From assembly GCF_000284095.1 (NCBI RefSeq), contig NC_017068.1:2939681-3003680 (forward strand): a stretch of 64,000 nt of DNA, in the 5' to 3' direction. Positions 43,999-52,505 of the stretch are shown here, piece by piece. A program made the translations under genes and the position numbers. Origin of the DNA: Selenomonas ruminantium subsp. lactilytica TAM6421. Its GTDB lineage: Bacteria > Bacillota > Negativicutes > Selenomonadales > Selenomonadaceae. Within the stretch, counting starts at the first letter, position 1. Each line of letters opens with the position of its first letter. The notes beneath the pieces are model-generated. The model was not told where the DNA came from and searched no databases. It saw only the letters and a list, made by a program, of their open reading frames with translations.

Positions 43999-44970
43999 TT
44001 AATGCAGGTAGGCTGACGGGTTCACGGCCTGACCATTGATGCGCACTTCATAATGCACATGGGGGCCAGTGGAGAAGCCCGTGCTGCCCATATAGGCGAT
44101 GACCTGGCCGCGGCGCACATGCTGACCGGCAGTGACCGCCACCTGCATGGCATGGCCGTAACGGGTCATGATGCCGTTGCCATGGTCGATGTCCACCATA
44201 TTACCGTAGCCGCCATCGTTCCAGCCGGCCACCCGGACAACACCATCAGCCGTGGCTAAGATCGGTGTGCCCATATCGTTGGCAATATCGATGCCCGGAT
44301 GGAAGTCCGAACCGTTCCAGCGCAGGCCGTAAGGCGAGCTGACCACACCACGGGCGGGCCAGATAGCCGGTGTCGTGCCTCCCGGCAGGGAAAGATCAGC
44401 GGCAAGTCCCAGGCTTTCCTGACGTTTGCTGAGCTCTTCCTTCAAGGCCGTCAGGGATTCCCGGCGCTGAGCCAGCCCCTGCTCCACCAAGACCAGCGTA
44501 TCACTGACATTCTGCACGGTGGGAGATGTCAGGGGACCGCCCTGACCGTTATGGGTGGCCGGATCCACAGCAGCATCACCGCCGCCATTATTGGCATCCT
44601 TGGCCTTATCATCCTGCATGGGCTGCGCCCCGGACAAACGGCGGATATCCTCTTCCAGCTTCTTGAGCTGATTCATTTCTTCCTGCAGGCTGTTGGCCTT
44701 CTTGGACAACTGCAGGAGCTGTTCCTGCTGGATGCTGTTGACCTGGCGCAAATCCTCGATCTCAGCTGCGCCGTTGCGATTCAGGAAGGTGGAATACACC
44801 GCATAGCTGAAAGCGCCTACGAATAGCAGCGCCCCTATCAACAGTGAAGCCACACCATATTTCAATAAAAGCTTGGGCAGGCGGATGGTTTTCACATCGC
44901 CCCCCTGTGGAGGGATAAATTTTATCGTATACTCCTCAGCAGTTTGTTTTGTTTCTTTTTCTGCTGACAT
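43999..44970 (-). CDS. Membrane-anchored M23-family metallopeptidase
   Basis: A 323-residue protein with a cytoplasmic N-terminus, one membrane segment (about 34-57), a coiled coil (about 68-115), a Gly/Asp/Asn-rich linker and a C-terminal LytM/M23 domain. Zinc-site motifs are FHPGIDIAND and GPHVHYEVR. It is either an active peptidoglycan endopeptidase or an EnvC-like activator; the intact H-x3-D and H-x-H motifs favour activity. It is the last gene of the parAB-linked group, which suggests coordination of wall turnover with chromosome segregation, but this is inference. Confidence 0.9.
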   Translation of the reverse strand: MSAEKETKQTAEEYTIKFIPPQGGDVKTIRLPKLLLKYGVASLLIGALLFVGAFSYAVYSTFLNRNGAAEIEDLRQVNSIQQEQLLQLSKKANSLQEEMNQLKKLEEDIRRLSGAQPMQDDKAKDANNGGGDAAVDPATHNGQGGPLTSPTVQNVSDTLVLVEQGLAQRRESLTALKEELSKRQESLGLAADLSLPGGTTPAIWPARGVVSSPYGLRWNGSDFHPGIDIANDMGTPILATADGVVRVAGWNDGGYGNMVDIDHGNGIMTRYGHAMQVAVTAGQHVRRGQVIAYMGSTGFSTGPHVHYEVRINGQAVNPSAYLH

Positions 44971-45002
44971 TCAGAACTTCCTTTCCAAAAGATAAAGATA
45001 CA

Positions 45003-45512
45003 TTACATGGCTTTGCCCATTGCTTCATGCAAAGCCTGTTCTTCTTCCTTCGTCATGGGATAGGTGGATTTCCCATCCTCAATGGGTTTGGCATAGCTGC
45101 GGGAATCCTCCCGGCCAAAGATGCTGGAGAGCACCACGCCATTGTTATGGGCATCCAGCAGGGCCACCGCATAACTCAGGTCGCTGCCCATATCCTCGAA
45201 GGCACGGAAGCGAACCATCCCCACCCGGGTTACGGCCAGATTCAGCAGTTCATCCATGCGGCGGTTTTCCGCATCGATACGCTGATTTTCCTCTACCACA
45301 TGACGAACCTCATCGATATGCCCCATGAGCAGGCGTTCCAGATTATCCCCATCCACGCCGCTCATCATCTTGCGGTAACGCTTTTTCATATAGCTGAGAT
45401 TCCAGGCCTGACGGATCATGATGCAAAGCATGATAACCATCACGATGGCCATAAAGACTACAATGAACGGCATATTACCTGCCATGAACTCCATAAAATA
45501 TTTCATATTCAT
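45003..45512 (-). CDS. DUF4446 family membrane protein
   Basis: A protein of about 169 residues with one N-terminal membrane segment (PFIVVFMAIVMVIMLCIMI), a charged coiled coil and a conserved C-terminal half with MVRFRAFEDMGSDLSYAVALLDAHNNGVVLSSIFGREDSR, which is the DUF4446 signature. The family has no assigned function and commonly sits beside parB near the origin in Firmicutes. The start is unsure: ATG 45512, ATG 45506 or TTG 45524. It lies between parB and the M23 gene. Confidence 0.8.
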   Translation of the reverse strand: MNMKYFMEFMAGNMPFIVVFMAIVMVIMLCIMIRQAWNLSYMKKRYRKMMSGVDGDNLERLLMGHIDEVRHVVEENQRIDAENRRMDELLNLAVTRVGMVRFRAFEDMGSDLSYAVALLDAHNNGVVLSSIFGREDSRSYAKPIEDGKSTYPMTKEEEQALHEAMGKAM

Positions 45513-45538
45513 TCTAAGATCCAAAACTCCCCTATTGT

Positions 45539-46495
45539 TTAAACCGTGAATTTCCCTGTCTGTGAAAACTGGCGCAATGCCGCCATTTTCTGCTCTTTCA
45601 CATTCTGCTGTCTCTGCAGCATAGTATTCATGATGCGCTCCAGATCCTCGGGCGAGTAGAATTCGATTTCCAGCTTACTTTTCTTCTTGCCGGTCTGAAT
45701 ACGCACCTGGGTACCGAACATCTCCGTGAGCTTATCCACGGCATCTCTTACGAATACATCCTGTTCCGGTTTTGCCTGCGATGGCGTACCCACATTCTGC
45801 TCATGCAGCATATCCGGATTTTCCAGCAGCTTCTTCACCAACTGTTCAGACTGCCGGGCGGAAAGGTCACGGCTCTGAATGTAATCGGCCGCTTCCAGCT
45901 GCAGCTCCTTGTTATTCAGCGCCAGCAAGGGCTTGGCCTGTCCCATGGACAGTGCCCCGTTGGCCACATATGCCTGCACCTGGTCAGCCAGGTTCAGCAG
46001 CCGCAGGAAGTTGGCAATATGGGAACGGCTGCGCCCCACCTTTTTCGCCACAGTTTCCTGGGTGAGCCGGAATTCCTTCATCAGCCGATCATAAGCCTTG
46101 GCTTCTTCCATGGCATTCAGGTTTTCCCTTTGGATATTTTCAATCAGGGCAATTTGAGCAATCTCTTCATTATTGAATTCCCGGATATCCACCGGCACTT
46201 CCGTAAGGCCGGCCAGTTTTGCCGCCCGCAGGCGCCGCTCCCCGGCAATCAGCTCATAGCTTTTATCGGCGATCTTGCGCACCAGCAGCGGCTGCAGTAC
46301 GCCAAATTCCTTGACAGAATCCTTGAGTTCCTCTAAGGCACTCTCATCAAACTCCGTGCGGGGCTGATAACGATTCGGCTGGATCATGCTGATGGCAACC
46401 TTATGGGCCTTTTCTGCGCTCAATGCATCACCGACAGGCTTTGGTCCGCCCAATAACGCTCCCAGGCCTTTGCCCAGGCCGCCTTGCTTAGCCAC
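45539..46495 (-). CDS. parB: Chromosome-partitioning protein ParB (Spo0J)
   Basis: A 318-residue CTP-dependent DNA clamp. The N-terminal CTPase/ParB domain has the arginine patch GERRLRA, the helix-turn-helix reads LTQETVAKKVGRSRSHIANFLRLL, and a C-terminal dimerisation tail follows. It loads at parS sites; a perfect one lies at 47424-47439. I chose GTG 46495 (GAGGTG 7 bases before), giving MAKQGGLGKGLGALLGG, the typical start. It overlaps the end of parA. Confidence 0.95.
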   Translation of the reverse strand: MAKQGGLGKGLGALLGGPKPVGDALSAEKAHKVAISMIQPNRYQPRTEFDESALEELKDSVKEFGVLQPLLVRKIADKSYELIAGERRLRAAKLAGLTEVPVDIREFNNEEIAQIALIENIQRENLNAMEEAKAYDRLMKEFRLTQETVAKKVGRSRSHIANFLRLLNLADQVQAYVANGALSMGQAKPLLALNNKELQLEAADYIQSRDLSARQSEQLVKKLLENPDMLHEQNVGTPSQAKPEQDVFVRDAVDKLTEMFGTQVRIQTGKKKSKLEIEFYSPEDLERIMNTMLQRQQNVKEQKMAALRQFSQTGKFTV

Positions 46496-47249
46496 AAGCA
46501 ATCACCTCTTTCGCCAGCTTCATATACTCCTCCGAGCCCTTGGACTTCTTATCATAATAGATGATAGGCTGGCCGAAGGAAGGAGCTTCACTCAGGCGCA
46601 CATTGCGGGGAATCATGGTCTTGTAAACCACGGCATCAAAGCTGTTCCGCACTTCTGCTACCACCTGTTCGGCCAGCTTCGTGCGGGAATCATACATGGT
46701 CATGACCACGCCTTCCAGCTTCAGCGCCGCATTGAGGTTGCTGCGCACCAGCTCAATCGTCCGCATCAGCTGAGCCACACCCTCCAGTGCATAGAACTCA
46801 CACTGAATGGGAACCAGCACCGAATCGGCCGCCGTCAGGGAATTCAGCGTAAGCAGCCCCAAAGAAGGCGGGCAGTCGATGATGATGTAATCGTAATCAT
46901 CCCGCACAGCATCCAGGGCTTTCTTCAACCTGGTTTCCCGGGAAATAGCTGCCACCAGCTCCACCTCAGCACCAGCCAGATCAATATTGGCCGGCAGGAT
47001 ATCCACCTTGAATTCCGTCTTTTGGATTACTTCGCTGACGGGTACATTGTCAATCAATACCTGATAGATGGTCTTCCCCTGAAGGGTTGACTTATCAACA
47101 CCAAAGCCACTGCTGGCATTGCCCTGCGGATCGCAATCCACCAACAGAACCTTCTTCTTTTTGGCGGCCAGACAGGCTGCCAGATTTACCGACGTTGTGG
47201 TTTTGCCCACGCCGCCCTTCTGATTGGCAACAGCAATAATCTTTGCCAA
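46488..47249 (-). CDS. parA: Chromosome-partitioning ATPase ParA (Soj)
   Basis: A 253-residue deviant Walker ATPase. The P-loop KGGVGKTTT directly follows the start; DCDPQGNAS and the later IIIDCPPSLGLLTLNSL motif are as in Soj. The most natural start is TTG 47249, giving MAKIIAVANQKGG, 6 bases after GTGGTG; GTG 47258 or 47261 are alternatives. With ParB and parS it drives segregation of the origin region. Confidence 0.95.
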   Translation of the reverse strand: MAKIIAVANQKGGVGKTTTSVNLAACLAAKKKKVLLVDCDPQGNASSGFGVDKSTLQGKTIYQVLIDNVPVSEVIQKTEFKVDILPANIDLAGAEVELVAAISRETRLKKALDAVRDDYDYIIIDCPPSLGLLTLNSLTAADSVLVPIQCEFYALEGVAQLMRTIELVRSNLNAALKLEGVVMTMYDSRTKLAEQVVAEVRNSFDAVVYKTMIPRNVRLSEAPSFGQPIIYYDKKSKGSEEYMKLAKEVIACG

Positions 47250-47423
47250 ATTTTTCACCACTTTCCTGAAAATCGTGCAATAGGTTACAGTAATGCTTGT
47301 AAAACTCTTTTATAATAAGTATAATTGTTACATTACAGGTTTTCTTTTGGACAGTTGTCATCAGGAAACCATCCTGCCAAAAACCATACCTATATAATAA
47401 TATGAAATGACAAAAAATGCCAT

Positions 47424-47439
47424 TGTTTCACGTGAAACA
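47424..47439. other. parS: Perfect parS site
   Basis: TGTTTCACGTGAAACA is an exact match to the bacterial parS consensus. It lies between divergent parA and the methionine synthase activation gene, close to the start of the latter. Confidence 0.93.
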
Positions 47440-47466
47440 GGCAAAAAAATTTTAGGAGGTGAGCCG

Positions 47467-48141
47467 ATGCCCATTTACAATACGCCCCTGCTGGCCATCG
47501 ATGCCAAGGAAGCCCGCCGCTATGCAGGACTGCAGAAAGCGCAGGATTTTGCGGAAGAAAAGATCCTCGCCGCCTGTCAGGACGCCAGGCTGTTAGCCCA
47601 GCCCTGCAGTGTCTGGGAAATCTACGATTATGACTGCCAATCCCAAATGATCCAGTCCTCGCCGCCCTGCAAAATCCAGGGTGAAAAAATTGGCCAACAT
47701 CTGGCAGGCTGCGAAAAGGTAATCCTGTTGGCCGCTACTGTGGGTGACGATATCGAGGAAGATGTAACCCGCCGGTTCAATGCCGGTGAGTACAGCATGG
47801 CGGTTCTGCTGGATGCGGCCGCCACTGCTGCCGTCGAACAGGTAGCCGATGGCCTGGAAAAAGCACTGGCACCAAAAATGGCCGCCAAGGGATTCGGAAT
47901 GAAATGGCGCTTCAGCCCCGGCTATGGGGACTGGCCACTGGAGCAGCAGCCGGAACTGATCCGGCTGTCAAGTGCTGCCAGTATCGGAGTTGGCCTGTCC
48001 TCCTCCATGATGCTGGTGCCCCGCAAAAGCGTCACCGCCATCATCGGCCTTTACCGCAAACAGGAAAACAAGGAAATCCAGCACGCCCCTAAGGGCTGCG
48101 CCGCCTGCAGCCAAGTTAACTGCCCGTCCAGAAAGAGATAA
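47467..48141 (+). CDS. Stand-alone methionine synthase activation-domain protein
   Basis: A 224-residue protein resembling the C-terminal reactivation domain of cobalamin-dependent MetH, which binds SAM and rescues oxidised cobalamin. The motif KWRFSPGYGDWPLEQQPELIRLS matches the RxxPGYxxxP core that contacts SAM and cobalamin. The C-terminus has a cysteine group, CAACSQVNC. AGGAGGTGA precedes ATG 47467. The downstream gene encodes a MetH lacking this domain, so the pair forms a split methionine synthase. Confidence 0.88.
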   Translation: MPIYNTPLLAIDAKEARRYAGLQKAQDFAEEKILAACQDARLLAQPCSVWEIYDYDCQSQMIQSSPPCKIQGEKIGQHLAGCEKVILLAATVGDDIEEDVTRRFNAGEYSMAVLLDAAATAAVEQVADGLEKALAPKMAAKGFGMKWRFSPGYGDWPLEQQPELIRLSSAASIGVGLSSSMMLVPRKSVTAIIGLYRKQENKEIQHAPKGCAACSQVNCPSRKR

Positions 48142-48155
48142 CAGGAGATGAATGT

Positions 48156-50537
48156 ATGAGCAGAATCGAAATATTTGATGGTGCCATGGGCACCATGTTA
48201 CAGGCCGGCGGCCTCCAGCCCGGTGCCTGTCCCGAGCTTATGAATGTAGAAAATCCCGAAGTGGTTAAAAACATTCATCGGGCTTATATCGAAGCCGGTG
48301 CAACCATTATCGAAACCAACACCTTCGGCGCCAGCCCCCTGAAATTGGAACATTACGGCCTGACTGACCGCATGGCCGAACTCAATAAAGCCGCTGTCAC
48401 CATCGCCAAAGAAGCAGCCCAAGGACGGGCCAAAGTAGCCGGCTCCATGGGCCCCACCGGCCGCTTTATCGAACCGTTAGGGGATCTCTCCTTCGATGAT
48501 GCTTATACGAACTTCTTTGACCAGGCAACAGCCCTGGCGGAAGCAGGCGCTGATTTCCTGATCATTGAAACCTGCATCGACCTGCAGGAAATGCGTGCCG
48601 CCCTGCTGGCCGCCAAAGCAGCCTGTGATATTCCCGTGATCTGTCAGCTTTCCTACAGTGAAGACGGCCGTACCGTAACGGGCACCGATCCCCAGTCTGC
48701 CGCCATCCTGCTGGATGCCATGGGCGCTGACATCATCGGTGTCAACTGCTCCCTGGGGCCGGAAGAACTGGTGCCCATCGTCAAAACCCTGGCCGAAAAC
48801 TGCACCTGCCCCATCAGCGTCCTGCCCAATGCCGGCATGCCCTACCTCAAGGATGGACAGACCGTCTTCCCCATGGGCCCGGAAGATTTCGGCAAGTGGG
48901 GCGTGAAGCTGTTGGAAGCCGGGGCTTCCTATCTGGGCGGCTGCTGCGGCACCACCCCCGAACATATCCGGGAACTGGCTAACGCCGTAAAGGACCTGCC
49001 CCTGCCGGAACGCAGGCTGCCCGCCAAAAGACTCTGGCTCACCAGCCGCAGCAAGGCCGTCTGCATTGACAGATCCCTGCCCACCCGCCTGATTGGCGAG
49101 CGCATCAACCCCACGGGCCGCAAGAAGCTGGCCGCCGAAATCAAGGAGGGCTCCCTGCTTGGTGTCAAGAAGGAAGCCGTCAATCAGGTCAAGGCCGGGG
49201 CCCATCTGCTGGATGTCAATATGGGGGTTGGCGGCATCGACCAAGCCGCTGCCATGAAGCGGGCCGTAACCGAGATATCCCAGCTCACCGACGCCCCGCT
49301 GTCCATCGATACCAGCGATGCCAAAGCGCTGGAAGCCGGCCTCAAAGCCTATCCCGGCCGTGCCCTTATAAACTCCGTCAGCTATGAACCGGAACGCATT
49401 GCCGAGTTCCTGCCTTTAGCAAAAAAATACGGCGCGGCTATCCTCTGCCTGCCCATCACACCGGATGGTGTCCCCAAGACCGCCGAGGAACGCATTGCCG
49501 TAATGCATAAGATCATCGCCGCAGCCAAGGAACAGGGCCTGGATGATGGGGATTTCCTGCTGGATGCGCTGGTCATGACCGTATCCGCGGATAAAAATGC
49601 CTGCTATGAAGTCCTCATCACCCTGCAGATGTACCGGGAACGCTTCGGCTATCCCACCACCATGGGGCTTTCCAATATCTCCTTTGGCCTGCCCAACCGC
49701 CCGCTGATCAACAGCACCTTCTTTGCCATGTGCTTAGCAGCCGGTTTAGATGCCCCCATCATGAATCCCTATGATGAAGCCATGCAAAGGGCCCTGATGG
49801 CCAGCGCCGCCCTGCTCGGTGATGATCCCAACGGACTAGCCTACAGCAAGAACGAGGCCAATCTGGCCGTGCCCAAGGCAGCCGCCACAGCAAAAGTCAC
49901 GGAGCTTTCCCCGTTGGAAGCCATCAAACAGGCCGTGATTGACGGCGAAAAGGACGAAATCCCCTCTCTGGTGGAAAATGCCCTGAAATCCGGTCTTGAA
50001 GCCAACACCATCACCGAACAGGCTCTGACAGCCGCCATGACGGATATCGGCGTGGACTTCGGCGCAGGCCGCATGTTCCTGCCCCAGGTCCTGCTCTCTG
50101 CCGAAACCATGCGGTCTGCCTTCAATAAGCTCAAGGAACTGACCCCCGCCAACGCCGCCGCCCCGAACCAAGGTACAGTGGTGATTGCCACCGTCAAAGG
50201 TGACGTACACGATCTGGGCAAGAACATAACGGGTGCCCTGCTGGCCAACAGCGGGTTCAAACTCATCGATTTGGGCAAGGACGTGGACAGCACGGAAATC
50301 GTCAAGGCTGCCATCGAAAACAATGCCGATATCGTCGGCCTCTGCGCCCTGATGACCACCACCATGGTACAGATTGACAAGGTCATCGCCGACCTCAAGG
50401 AAGCCGGCTGCGATGCCAAAGTCATGGTGGGCGGCGCCGCCGTAACCCAGGACTACGCCGACAGTGCCGGTGCCGACGCCTATGCCCCGGATGGAGTCAA
50501 GGCCGTAGAACTGGCCAAAGAATTGGTAAAGAAATAA
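48156..50537 (+). CDS. metH: Cobalamin-dependent methionine synthase lacking the activation domain
   Basis: A 793-residue enzyme that transfers methyl from methyltetrahydrofolate to homocysteine. The homocysteine domain (1 to about 285) has the zinc cysteines NCSLGPEE and GGCCGTTPEH; the pterin domain (about 310-565) starts LIGERINPTGRKK; the cap and cobalamin domains follow, with the cobalt-binding His685 in DVHDLGKN. E. coli MetH is about 1230 residues; the missing part is the activation domain, supplied by the preceding gene 14 bases upstream. A terminator follows. Confidence 0.94.
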   Translation: MSRIEIFDGAMGTMLQAGGLQPGACPELMNVENPEVVKNIHRAYIEAGATIIETNTFGASPLKLEHYGLTDRMAELNKAAVTIAKEAAQGRAKVAGSMGPTGRFIEPLGDLSFDDAYTNFFDQATALAEAGADFLIIETCIDLQEMRAALLAAKAACDIPVICQLSYSEDGRTVTGTDPQSAAILLDAMGADIIGVNCSLGPEELVPIVKTLAENCTCPISVLPNAGMPYLKDGQTVFPMGPEDFGKWGVKLLEAGASYLGGCCGTTPEHIRELANAVKDLPLPERRLPAKRLWLTSRSKAVCIDRSLPTRLIGERINPTGRKKLAAEIKEGSLLGVKKEAVNQVKAGAHLLDVNMGVGGIDQAAAMKRAVTEISQLTDAPLSIDTSDAKALEAGLKAYPGRALINSVSYEPERIAEFLPLAKKYGAAILCLPITPDGVPKTAEERIAVMHKIIAAAKEQGLDDGDFLLDALVMTVSADKNACYEVLITLQMYRERFGYPTTMGLSNISFGLPNRPLINSTFFAMCLAAGLDAPIMNPYDEAMQRALMASAALLGDDPNGLAYSKNEANLAVPKAAATAKVTELSPLEAIKQAVIDGEKDEIPSLVENALKSGLEANTITEQALTAAMTDIGVDFGAGRMFLPQVLLSAETMRSAFNKLKELTPANAAAPNQGTVVIATVKGDVHDLGKNITGALLANSGFKLIDLGKDVDSTEIVKAAIENNADIVGLCALMTTTMVQIDKVIADLKEAGCDAKVMVGGAAVTQDYADSAGADAYAPDGVKAVELAKELVKK

Positions 50538-50555
50538 CCTTAATGACATACTAAA

Positions 50556-50588
50556 AAGAGATGCTCCCGTCAAAGAGCATCTCTTTTT
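50556..50588 (+). terminator. Intrinsic terminator after metH
   Basis: AAGAGATGCTC (50556-50566) and GAGCATCTCTT (50575-50585) with a T5 run. Confidence 0.9.
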
Positions 50589-50603
50589 CATTGCCACTAA
50601 AAC

Positions 50604-50990
50604 TTATTCAGTTGCGGAGACTTCGCTCGGCAGAGTGAATACGTTGTTGATATTGGTATTGGTATCAACAGACCAATGTCTCCTGGGTGGTGGAGGCGGA
50701 TAGTGCCGACGTGGTGGCGGTGGAGGCGGATAATGACGACGGCGTCGCTCCATCTCCATACGGCGGCGACGTTCCCATTCAATCCGTCTGCGCTGTGCCG
50801 GCGTCAGTAATTCTTCCGTCGGCAAATTGTCAAGACCTACACTAAGATCATAAGTCTGTACCTGGCCTGGAATCGCCACATTGAATGGATTTTCAGCCTG
50901 TGCTACAGCGGCTTCGGAATTGCCGGGCATAAAACTCAGTGCCCCGCAAACCACGGCTGCCATGGCAATTTTCTTCCATAGCTTTTTCAT
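50604..50990 (-). CDS. Small secreted Pro/Arg-rich low-complexity protein
   Basis: A 128-residue exported protein. The signal peptide (MKKLWKKIAMAAVVCGALSFMPGNSEA) is followed by a short acidic stretch (TYDLSVGLDNLPTEELLTPAQ), a basic helix-like segment (RRRIEWERRRRMEMERRRR) and two copies of a RRHYPPPPP-type repeat. The sequence is not of a family I know. A basic-proline tail of this kind could bind anionic envelope polymers; that is speculation. AAGGAG precedes ATG 50990. Confidence 0.65.
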   Translation of the reverse strand: MKKLWKKIAMAAVVCGALSFMPGNSEAAVAQAENPFNVAIPGQVQTYDLSVGLDNLPTEELLTPAQRRRIEWERRRRMEMERRRRHYPPPPPPRRHYPPPPPRRHWSVDTNTNINNVFTLPSEVSATE

Positions 50991-51160
50991 AAAAGTCATC
51001 TCCTTCCTGGTGATTTTTACACGAGTTAAATTCCTGCTCATAACTCCCTGTAAAGATATTATACAGCACCATCTGAAAAAATGCAATTATCAGATATTTT
51101 CTGTTAAAATTCTATTTTTTCACACGGTACTTTACCACTTGTAACATATATATCGAAAAA

Positions 51161-51190
51161 AATGGCATCTCCTTAAGTGAAAATGCCATT
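51161..51190 (-). terminator. Intrinsic terminator after pfkA
   Basis: AATGGCAT and ATGCCATT arms with T-runs on both strands. It lies 28 bases after the pfkA stop on the minus strand. Confidence 0.75.
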
Positions 51191-51217
51191 TTTTTTCATT
51201 TTTTTTTCAGTTTTTAT

Positions 51218-52180
51218 TTAGAAGAGCACTTTTGCCAGGTGCAGATATTCCGGATCAAGCTGCTTCTTGTTGTTTACGGAATCGTGCAGGTCGATGGAGA
51301 CAACACGGCCCTTGCTGAAGCCGAATACCACATCGGACAGGCCGGAAATCAGAGCCAGAGCAGCCTGCTCGCCCAACTGGCTGGCACGCACGCGGTCGAT
51401 AACCGTCGGGGAACCTCCACGCTGGATATGGCCCAGAACCGTTACACGGGTATCGAGTTCCGTCTTCTTGGCAATGAAATCACCGATTTCCTGAGCATTG
51501 CCAGCACCTTCAGCCACTACTACAAGGATATAGCGCTTGCCTTCGGCATAAGCGTTCTTCATATCGTCGCAGAGTTTATCGAGATCAAAGGGTTCTTCCG
51601 GAACGAGGATGTACTCTGCACCGCCGGAAATACCGGAAACCAGTGCCAGCCAGCCCGAGCTGCGGCCCATAACTTCCATGACGATGACGCGGCGATGAGC
51701 AGAAGCCGTATCACGGAGTTTGTTGATGGCATCAATGATGGTGTTGGCAGCCGTATCGCAGCCTATGGTGTAGTCAGAACCCCAAACGTCGTTGTCGATG
51801 GTGCCCGGCAGACCTACGATGGGAATGCCCGTTTCCTGGGACAGCAGGGAAGCACCGCGCAAGGAGCCGTCACCGCCGATAACGCAGAGGCCCTGAATGC
51901 CGCGGTCAACCAGATGCTGGTAGCCAAGCATGCGGCCTTCCGGCGTCTTCCAGCGTTTGCAGCGGGCCGTTCCCAGGAACGTACCACCGCGCTGGATGAT
52001 GTCGCCCACGTCCTTGGACTTCATCTCAAACATATTTTCTTCCAGCAGACCATGATAACCGTCGCGGATACCCCAAACTTTTACCCCTTCATAAAGAGCC
52101 GTGCGCACAACGGCACGAGCTGCCGCATTCATTCCGGGGCTGTCGCCGCCGCTGGTCATGACTGCAATACTTTTAAGCAT
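51218..52180 (-). CDS. pfkA: ATP-dependent 6-phosphofructokinase
   Basis: A 320-residue glycolytic kinase converting fructose 6-phosphate to the 1,6-bisphosphate. The ATP site TSGGDSPGMNAA and GGDGS, the catalytic GTIDND motif and the fructose phosphate motifs MEVMGRSSG and HIQRGGSP are all present. GGDGS, rather than GGDDT, supports ATP rather than pyrophosphate use. The gene stands alone between two terminators. GGGGG near 52190 precedes the ATG. Confidence 0.97.
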   Translation of the reverse strand: MLKSIAVMTSGGDSPGMNAAARAVVRTALYEGVKVWGIRDGYHGLLEENMFEMKSKDVGDIIQRGGTFLGTARCKRWKTPEGRMLGYQHLVDRGIQGLCVIGGDGSLRGASLLSQETGIPIVGLPGTIDNDVWGSDYTIGCDTAANTIIDAINKLRDTASAHRRVIVMEVMGRSSGWLALVSGISGGAEYILVPEEPFDLDKLCDDMKNAYAEGKRYILVVVAEGAGNAQEIGDFIAKKTELDTRVTVLGHIQRGGSPTVIDRVRASQLGEQAALALISGLSDVVFGFSKGRVVSIDLHDSVNNKKQLDPEYLHLAKVLF

Positions 52181-52346
52181 AATCGAAGTTCCCCCTTGAA
52201 ATTATAAGCAATCTGCCGTCAATTTGCTGACCGCAGGAAAAAACAAAACTCACTAATCCCTATCATACCATAAAAAGAGGAAATCTAACAGTTAATTTTT
52301 TAGTTTGTAACGAAGTTCCTGACTTAGAATATGCACAAAAATGTCC

Positions 52347-52376
52347 TTGACAAGCAGACGTATTTCGTGTTAAATT
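52347..52376 (+). promoter_or_regulatory. Promoter of the ZTP riboswitch / purH-like transcript
   Basis: TTGACA (52347-52352) and TAAATT (52371-52376) with an 18-base spacer, placing the start near 52383, just ahead of the aptamer. Confidence 0.6.
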
Positions 52377-52387
52377 CGTTGTAGTTG

Positions 52388-52486
52388 ATGCTGTGCGACT
52401 GACGGAAGTGGATAACCACAGGGAGCACAGGGAAGGAAAGCCGACCGTCTGGGTGATACCCGGATTCGTGTCGGCTTTTTTCGTAT
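52388..52486 (+). promoter_or_regulatory. ZTP/ZMP riboswitch (pfl motif) with terminator
   Basis: The P1 stem CTGTGC (52391-52396) / GCACAG (52425-52430) encloses GGAAGTGGATAACCACAGGG, and the conserved CCGACCGTCTGGG core follows at 52441-52453; these are hallmarks of the pfl/ZTP class. An intrinsic terminator, GCCGAC (52440-52445) with GTCGGC (52470-52475) then TTTTTT, overlaps the 3' aptamer half, so ligand binding should prevent termination. It precedes an AICAR transformylase gene, and ZTP/ZMP is the AICAR nucleotide. Confidence 0.88.
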
Positions 52487-52505
52487 AGGAAAAGGAGAAA
52501 TTGCA

